DNA from: CAYMCV01 sp964389005
Lineage (GTDB): Bacteria; Bacillota; Clostridia; Lachnospirales; Lachnospiraceae
Direction of reading: 5' to 3'
NCBI GenBank assembly: GCA_964389005.1
Contig: CAYMCV010000080.1
Span: 1-11,284, forward strand
Length of the DNA: 11,284 bases
Part shown: one piece after another, positions 7,959-11,284 of the stretch
How the letters are laid out: every line of letters starts with the position of its first letter
How positions within the stretch are numbered: position 1 is the first letter of the stretch
Translations under genes and position numbers: made by a program
The notes under the pieces: generated by a model
The model's input: only the letters and a program-made list of their open reading frames with translations
What the model was told of the DNA's origin: nothing
The model's database searches: none

Positions 7959-8349
7959 TTTACAGGTTGCCGGGCGAGGGGGTGGCGATGGATTTACCTG
8001 TAAATCTTCGACTTCGTGCTTTTTTACAGGTTACCGGGCGAGGGGGTGGCGATGGATTTACCTGTAAATTTCCGACTTCATGCTTTTTTACAGGTTGCCG
8101 GGCGAGGGGGTGGCGATGGATTTACCTGTAAATCTTCGACTTCGTGCTTTTTTACAGGTTACCGAGCGGAATCATGGCGTTTGACCTACCTGTAAATTTT
8201 CGACTTCACGCTTTTTTACAGGTTACCGGGCGGAATCTTGGCGTTTGAACAACCTGTAAATTTCTGCTTTCTCACTTTTTACAGGTTACTGGGTGGAATC
8301 ATGGCGTTTGACCTACCTGTAAATTTTCGACTTCGCGCTTTTTACAGGT
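7959..8349. repeat. Tandem array of 64-bp palindromic units, six copies plus a half
   Basis: TACAGGT begins at 7961, 8025, 8089, 8153, 8217, 8280 and 8343, a period of 64 or 63 bases. In each of six units the arm TTTACAGGT is followed 28 bases later by its exact complement ACCTGTAAA; the seventh has only the left arm. The 27-base inner part comes in two kinds. Units 1-3 have CCGGGCGAGGGGGTGGCGAT and units 4-6 have a CCGGGCGGAATCATGGCG type. The linker between units is about TCGACTTCGTGCTTTTT. Arms could pair within a unit or across the linker to the next unit, so two sets of hairpins are possible. All arms are intact although the inner parts have diverged, which suggests the structure matters. 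The array lies upstream of the nuclease-like gene. The remaining bases (7887-7958 and 8350-8462) show nothing recognised. Confidence 0.92.
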
Positions 8350-8462
8350 AACTGAGACTTTTACTTGAATAAAATATGTGCTAAAGATTATAAGATTGTT
8401 CTTTCTTCATTATTTTGTATCAATTTATCACAAAATGCAAGAATTTTATTAGATTAATAGCC

Positions 8463-8494
8463 CGCATGCCATCTACATTCGTAAATGGCATGCG
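8463..8494. terminator. 10-bp perfect hairpin beside methyltransferase remnant
   Basis: CGCATGCCAT (8463-8472) pairs exactly with ATGGCATGCG (8485-8494) around a 12-base loop. It lies 4 bases past the minus-strand stop of the methyltransferase pseudogene, where a terminator would be expected. The run of T is better on the plus strand (TGTTTTA) than on the minus strand (GGCTATTAAT), so termination of the minus transcript is possible but not strongly supported. Confidence 0.45.
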
Positions 8495-8498
8495 TGTT

Positions 8499-8757
8499 TT
8501 ACGGCTTTCTGACCGTCATCAATATGAAATGATCAATAATCGTAATTGTTCCGCCGAACTCAAGAATTGCCTCGCGAATTCCATTGTACAACAAGCTTTT
8601 CTCGGGTTCCGGAATCACAATATGATCACAGTGCGTCGTACAGAAATCAACATATTCATCAGCGGTAAGGATGCGTTTCACCGGATATTCTCGGCGTACA
8701 AGGCCTGTACTTATCGAACTCTTCCGATATCGTATCAAAAATTCTTCTAAACTCCAT
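8499..8757 (-). pseudogene. SAM-dependent methyltransferase remnant with internal deletion
   Basis: A good ribosome binding site (GGGGAG) precedes the ATG at 8757, which reads MEFRRIFDTISEEFDKYRP, the characteristic N-terminus of a class I SAM-dependent methyltransferase family of about 250 residues. The frame then runs into a stop after 32 codons. In another frame the sequence continues as REYPVKRILTADEYVDF, THCDHIVIPEPEKS and on to the TAA at 8499-8501, which matches the C-terminal end of the same family. The middle, with the SAM-binding GxGxG region, is missing, and the two ends are joined out of frame near 8690-8705. Roughly 170 codons appear to have been lost. No product is expected to be active. 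It lies between the palindromic array and the hydrolase operon. The family match is from memory of its conserved ends. Confidence 0.75.
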
Positions 8758-8831
8758 TTGTGCTCCCCATCAACGATGATTCATTTTGCTAAAAATCACA
8801 AACCATCACTATAGTATCTCTCAAAAAGCAT

Positions 8832-9695
8832 TTACGGCGCGATACAGTTCACCGGTACCGAGGTTAAGCATTGATACAGTTCCGGATGACGATACTTATT
8901 GCCGTGAATTTCTCTGCGCCGGTAATCCCGAAGCAAATCCAAATCCAGTTCGGCTATATACACACCTTCGGCCTCTCCGGCATCCAGAATACAGGTATCG
9001 CGAGAACCCGAATAATCCGGGTAATAAGCAACACCGTCAAATAACGTAGAGTGTCCGTTACAATCCGGATACGGATAAGGATAGTTACAAGTTGCAATGG
9101 CAAGCATGTTTTCGTAGGTTCTTCCTCTTAACTGAGACAAGCGGTTGATTTCCATGGGACAAGCATTCGGAACCAACAAAAGTTCCGCTCCTTTTAGCAT
9201 GAGGATTCTGGCACTTTCCGGAAATTCGCGATCATAACAGATCATGGAACCAACGGTTACCGTTCCGATGGCAGTATCCAATTCTGCCACACAGAATTCC
9301 TTTCCCCCACTTAACCGGCATTCGTCTCCGAAATCACAGGTATGTACCTTGGCATAGGTATACATTTTTCGTCCAAACCGATCGAATAGAATGACGGTAT
9401 TGCGCGGTTTCCCTTCCTGCTTCTCCAAGAGCGTAATCGCAATTGCCATCTTTAGTTCCTTCGCCAGTCGTTGAAAAGTCAGAATGAACTCATCCTCTGT
9501 CGATATTGCCATTGTATCAAGTGCAACGGGATCTTCGGGAATGGTGTATCCGCAACTGAACATTTCGGGGAACACACATATATCCGCGCCAAGTTGCCGT
9601 GCCTTGCGACAAGCCGCAATCCCGATTTTAAGATTCCCTGACAGTGTATCTGACGGCATGATTTGTAATAATGCGATTTTTAGATTCCTGTTCAT
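8832..9695 (-). CDS. Carbon-nitrogen hydrolase (nitrilase superfamily)
   Basis: The 287-residue protein has the complete Glu-Lys-Cys triad of the nitrilase superfamily: Glu44 in FPEMF, Lys116 in YAKVHTCDF, and Cys153 in MICYDREFPES. The length is normal for the superfamily. Such enzymes hydrolyse amides, nitriles or carbamoyl groups through a cysteine thioester, in the cytosol; the exact substrate cannot be read here. The start ATG is supported by AGGAG 7 bases upstream. Only 10 bases separate it from the stop of the flavin-type gene before it, and the ribosome binding site overlaps that gap, so the two are surely co-transcribed from the promoter at 10200-10228. The last 15 or so residues after HPELYQCL are an unusual tail; there is no hairpin terminator after the stop. 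An amidase acting on an omega-amide or small amide is a guess. Confidence 0.9.
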   Translation of the reverse strand: MNRNLKIALLQIMPSDTLSGNLKIGIAACRKARQLGADICVFPEMFSCGYTIPEDPVALDTMAISTEDEFILTFQRLAKELKMAIAITLLEKQEGKPRNTVILFDRFGRKMYTYAKVHTCDFGDECRLSGGKEFCVAELDTAIGTVTVGSMICYDREFPESARILMLKGAELLLVPNACPMEINRLSQLRGRTYENMLAIATCNYPYPYPDCNGHSTLFDGVAYYPDYSGSRDTCILDAGEAEGVYIAELDLDLLRDYRRREIHGNKYRHPELYQCLTSVPVNCIAP

Positions 9696-9705
9696 ACAAT
9701 TCTCC

Positions 9706-10149
9706 TCATAAATACCGTTTCAATTCATATTTCCGATTTGCAACGTCAAACGTCTCTACATACGGCACTTCTTCAACATAAACCCAACGTTCGATCAACT
9801 TCGGTGTTATGACAAACAATCGCTCATTCGGGAGTGCAGTATAATAATCGTAAGAGCCCGGAAAACATGCTTTGAACGCAGTACAAAAAGCCTCATTTTG
9901 AAGCGGTTGTCCGAGTTCTTCACATATTCCCTCCAACTGTATGTTATTGATACACAGTGCAACATGCGAATTATTGATAAGCTGATGGTATTTCCGAAGC
10001 ATGCAATCTGTCTGGAAATACAATTGATTGTTCAAATGTACTACGCTCATCATTCTTGATGTCACAATATCCCGGTACGAAGTTGATAAAACCATTTTCT
10101 TGCTGTCGCCGAATTCCTGCCAGAACTTCATGTACTTCTCTTCAAACAT
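9706..10149 (-). CDS. Pyridoxamine 5'-phosphate oxidase-like flavin protein
   Basis: This 147-residue protein resembles the PNPOx-like split-barrel FMN-binding family, which includes many small flavin or heme-binding proteins of unknown substrate. The signs are KKMVLSTSYRDIVTSRMMSVV, the strand-turn LNNQLYFQTDC, the segment SHVALCINNIQLEGICEELG, and the closing PKLIERWVYV. The ATG at 10149 is preferred because GGAG lies about 9 bases upstream, overlapping an earlier in-frame ATG (10164) that has no site of its own. There is no signal peptide or membrane segment. It is the first gene of a two-gene operon with the carbon-nitrogen hydrolase, whose start lies 10 bases after this stop. True pyridoxal phosphate synthesis is unlikely, as the protein is shorter than PdxH (over 200 residues). 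Co-operonic placement suggests a shared but unknown pathway. Confidence 0.75.
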   Translation of the reverse strand: MFEEKYMKFWQEFGDSKKMVLSTSYRDIVTSRMMSVVHLNNQLYFQTDCMLRKYHQLINNSHVALCINNIQLEGICEELGQPLQNEAFCTAFKACFPGSYDYYTALPNERLFVITPKLIERWVYVEEVPYVETFDVANRKYELKRYL

Positions 10150-10199
10150 CGTATTTTTCTCCATCTATCGATAACTAAAAGTAACCTTATATACTCTCC

Positions 10200-10228
10200 A
10201 TAATATCATTCCGTATATGCTTTTGCAA
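10200..10228 (-). promoter_or_regulatory. SigA-type promoter of the flavin protein/hydrolase operon
   Basis: On the minus strand TTGCAA (10223-10228) and TATTAT (10200-10205) are 17 bases apart. Both boxes are close to consensus. Transcription would begin near 10193, about 44 bases before the chosen start codon at 10149. Confidence 0.7.
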
Positions 10229-10311
10229 CGCTTCCGCTGATACCGACATTTCATTTAATATACTCTATATGTCGTTCTGTAACAAAATAGCATGGCAAAA
10301 AACAATAAAAT

Positions 10312-10342
10312 AAGTGTCGGTCACCGAAGGCAACCGACACTT
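10312..10342 (-). terminator. Intrinsic terminator, minus strand
   Basis: A perfect 10-bp stem, AAGTGTCGGT with ACCGACACTT, encloses an 11-base loop. On the minus strand it is followed by ATTTTATTGTTTTTT, a good U-rich tail, so it ends a transcript coming from the right. The toxin transcript already has its own terminator at 10570-10605, so this one may serve read-through or an undetected small transcript from 10343-10560. In 10343-10475 no gene is supported; a 28-codon frame at 10383-10469 lacks a ribosome binding site. Confidence 0.7.
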
Positions 10343-10475
10343 GCTTAATTTACATTTATGTACAATGGGTAATAACTACTGATTAGCAAATCCCCTGTGC
10401 TGTCATTGCAATAGCACCAACCCCTTTGATATTATTAGAATTTAGGAGTGTTTTGCGTATTGTATACATATTACT

Positions 10476-10515
10476 ATCTTGCTCTATCTCGAACCATCTC
10501 GCATTATCTCGAATG
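10476..10515. repeat. Four tandem 10-bp repeats upstream of the antitoxin promoter
   Basis: The decamers ATCTTGCTCT, ATCTCGAACC, ATCTCGCATT and ATCTCGAATG follow each other without a gap. ATCTCG starts at 10486, 10496 and 10506, exactly one helical turn apart, and the first copy at 10476 is degenerate. The array ends 17 bases before the -35 box of the plus-strand promoter at 10533, a position suitable for an activator or repressor site. Confidence 0.65.
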
Positions 10516-10532
10516 ATTTCCGTTCTTTACTC

Positions 10533-10561
10533 TTGAATTATTATATATTCTATACTATAAT
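10533..10561 (+). promoter_or_regulatory. Promoter of the antitoxin RNA
   Basis: TTGAAT (10533-10538) and a perfect TATAAT (10556-10561) are 17 bases apart on the plus strand. Transcription from about 10568 would run rightwards against the toxin gene. No plus-strand open frame of note follows, which fits an RNA rather than a protein product. Confidence 0.75.
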
Positions 10562-10569
10562 TAAGACAT

Positions 10570-10605
10570 AAAAAAGAGCAACCGCCCACAAAGTGGTTAG
10601 CCTCT
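10570..10605 (-). terminator. Terminator of the toxin transcript
   Basis: On the minus strand AGAGGCTAACCAC-TTT-GTGG...GGTTGCTCT folds into a long, slightly bulged stem and is followed directly by six T (10575 down to 10570). It lies about 50 bases past the toxin stop codon. Its left arm can also pair with the toxin leader. Confidence 0.8.
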
Positions 10606-10616
10606 AGAATGAAACT

Positions 10617-10655
10617 AATAAGTCACTCGTCCGGCTAAGACAAGAGTGGCTTATT
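10617..10655 (+). terminator. Hairpin ending the antitoxin RNA and shared by the toxin mRNA
   Basis: AATAAGTCACTC (10617-10628) pairs with GAGTGGCTTATT (10644-10655); in the plus-strand RNA all 12 positions pair, with one U-G wobble, and GTC/GAC adds three pairs inside. T-rich sequence follows on the plus strand. In the minus-strand RNA the wobble becomes an A-C mismatch, so the hairpin is better suited to the antitoxin direction. It touches the toxin stop codon (10655-10657). Confidence 0.7.
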
Positions 10656-10750
10656 TATTTGTGCTTGTTATTCCTATCTATGTAGGCAAGCAATGCGATG
10701 AGAAACGACCCTCCAATTAATAATAAACTCAAAGTTTCGTATGTATTCAT
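10655..10750 (-). CDS. Holin-like type I toxin, 31 residues (Fst/TxpA-type)
   Basis: A 31-codon frame reads MNTYETLSLLLIGGSFLIA then LLAYIDRNNKHK. A short polar start (NTYETLSL) is followed by one membrane helix (about residues 7-24) and a charged tail DRNNKHK. This is the plan of the putative holin-like toxin family in Gram-positive bacteria, membrane peptides whose over-expression damages the cell. The ribosome binding site GGGGAGGTG is near-perfect, with 6 bases to the chosen ATG; an ATG two codons earlier is too close to it. The gene has its own consensus-like promoter (10819-10847), a leader hairpin that covers the ribosome binding site, a terminator (10570-10605), and a convergent RNA promoter behind it. 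It is too short for standard gene callers. Toxicity is inferred from family likeness and layout. Confidence 0.85.
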   Translation of the reverse strand: MNTYETLSLLLIGGSFLIALLAYIDRNNKHK

Positions 10751-10758
10751 CTGCATCA

Positions 10759-10785
10759 CCTCCCCTCTATTTCTAGTATGGGAGG
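10759..10785 (-). promoter_or_regulatory. Leader hairpin hiding the toxin ribosome binding site
   Basis: In the toxin leader, CCTCCC (complement of 10780-10785) can pair with GGGAGG (complement of 10759-10764), which is the core of the ribosome binding site, over a 15-base loop. This would hold down translation until the leader refolds or is processed, as described for Fst. The pairing is visible; the effect is inferred. Confidence 0.65.
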
Positions 10786-10818
10786 CTACCACCTTGTACA
10801 CGATTACCCTTGTATAAA

Positions 10819-10847
10819 ATCATAGCATATCTTTTTACCTAATTCAA
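10819..10847 (-). promoter_or_regulatory. Promoter of the toxin gene
   Basis: On the minus strand TTGAAT (10842-10847) and TATGAT (10819-10824) are 17 bases apart. The start would be near 10812, giving a leader of about 62 bases. The -35 box is identical to that of the opposing antitoxin promoter. Confidence 0.75.
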
Positions 10848-10881
10848 TTTCAATATATGATTTGTTTGTATCTATCAAAGA

Positions 10882-11284
10882 TTATTGTCGACGACTTTCA
10901 TTGTATGTAAACCGCTCAATGGCTATATCTTCAGGTACTTCATCATCTGGATTATCTGTAAAACGATATGTTACATCAAACGCATCGGCATACAATTCTG
11001 TCGCATGCGGGAAAATCACCTTAGCTAATTGATATCTATTTGCATTCCGTTGTTTTGTCTTTGGTAAACGTACAATTGCCAAGCGGTAACAATGTTCCGG
11101 ATCTATCTCTAATTTTCTGCAAAGTGTATGTTTTTCTACATGTAACAAAATGTCATCCGTAATATGTGCCTCACACGGAGGGCACTGTTCTTCTAAGGCA
11201 TTGCAAAAGCGCTTTATAAAATCATATCCATTAGGATCAAAATCAATGCCAAAATATATCCTTAACTTCGTTGGATTGTAATCA
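10882..11284 (-). CDS. Protein of unknown function, 5' end beyond the window
   Basis: The frame is open from the right edge to a TAA at 10882-10884, giving the last 133 residues of a longer protein; the start lies outside the window. I do not recognise it. Visible features: an opening DYNPTKLRIYFGIDFDPNGY, a CPPC pair (residues 34-37 of the visible part) with another Cys seven residues before, a basic patch LPKTKQRNANRYQLAK, and an acidic stretch DNPDDEVPEDIA near the end. The cysteines could bind a metal or be redox-active, but there is no further support. No membrane segment is present in the visible part. It ends about 35 bases before the -35 box of the toxin promoter and has no clear terminator. 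Confidence 0.7.
   Translation of the reverse strand, partial: DYNPTKLRIYFGIDFDPNGYDFIKRFCNALEEQCPPCEAHITDDILLHVEKHTLCRKLEIDPEHCYRLAIVRLPKTKQRNANRYQLAKVIFPHATELYADAFDVTYRFTDNPDDEVPEDIAIERFTYNESRRQ

Larger units (their letters stand above)
10568..10662 (+). ncRNA. Predicted antitoxin RNA of a type I toxin-antitoxin pair
   Basis: The ends are estimated from the promoter at 10533-10561 and the hairpin at 10617-10655. The RNA, about 95 bases, would overlap the 3' end of the toxin transcript, including the last toxin codons. It also carries UCUAGAAUG (10603-10611), which pairs at 8 of 9 positions with CAUACUAGA in the toxin leader (complement of 10772-10780). A second, weaker match links 10578-10586 with 10785-10793. 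This is the layout of the Fst/par and TxpA-RatA systems: convergent transcripts, a shared terminator zone and short direct repeats that let the RNA bind the toxin leader. The RNA itself is inferred; no expression evidence can come from sequence. Confidence 0.7.

Noticed and set aside
7959..8349. CRISPR array with 37-base repeats and 27-base spacers
   Set aside because: The would-be spacers are not unique: three are nearly identical to one another and the other three are variants of a second type. The repeats also vary, and no cas genes are nearby.
8499..8738. Intact 79-residue small protein
   Set aside because: Its only start is a TTG without a ribosome binding site, and its C-terminal 55 residues match the end of a much longer methyltransferase whose N-terminus lies just upstream in another frame.
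1765..8871. Shared ACCGGTNCCGAGGTT-like sequence at about 1766, 1999 and 8853
   Set aside because: Three sites agree at about 14 of 17 positions, two of them near the GH43 promoter. A rough count shows that matches this good are expected by chance between unselected places in 11 kb, and one site is inside the hydrolase coding end.
10150..10164. Earlier ATG start for the flavin-type protein
   Set aside because: No ribosome binding site precedes it, while its own codons contain the GGAG placed correctly for the ATG at 10149.

Overview
The window looks like a piece of a low-to-middling GC Clostridia (Bacillota) genome, probably a plant-fibre-degrading gut or rumen species. The support is a dockerin-bearing secreted protein, a family 43 glycosidase beside an AraC-type regulator, strong GGAGG ribosome binding sites, SigA-like promoters with 17-bp spacers, and a Gram-positive holin-like toxin gene. 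A run of 10 N at 2271-2280 shows that this is a scaffolded draft or metagenome assembly; the two sides are joined only by scaffolding.

Left part (1-3116): an intracellular GH43 beta-xylosidase/arabinofuranosidase gene on the minus strand (116-1663) is separated by about 600 bases from an AraC-family regulator on the plus strand (2280-3116). The space between them holds a promoter for the GH43 gene, a 14-bp hairpin, a stretch that may be a decayed gene, and the assembly gap. The layout suggests, but does not prove, that the regulator controls the glycosidase. Centre (3125-6787): one long minus-strand gene encodes a 1220-residue secreted protein made of two related parallel beta-helix modules, a bacterial-repeat linker and a C-terminal dockerin. 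It is therefore a likely cellulosome-type polysaccharide-active subunit.

Accessory part (6788-8757): a minus-strand gene for a PD-(D/E)XK-like nuclease protein (7089-7886) sits between two unrelated repeat arrays. Downstream of it are six copies of a 17-bp direct repeat spaced by two or three DNA turns (6921-7064). Upstream of it are six and a half copies of a 64-bp unit with perfectly kept inverted arms (7959-8349). Next comes a SAM-dependent methyltransferase pseudogene that keeps only its two ends (8499-8757). The nuclease plus its arrays is the least explained structure here.

Right part (8832-11284): a two-gene minus-strand operon encodes a flavin-type (PNPOx-fold) protein and a carbon-nitrogen hydrolase, with a good promoter at 10200-10228. 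Then comes a compact type I toxin-antitoxin locus (10533-10847): a 31-residue holin-like toxin on the minus strand, a convergent antitoxin RNA promoter on the plus strand, two overlapping terminator hairpins, and a hairpin that hides the toxin ribosome binding site. A partial gene of unknown function runs off the right edge.
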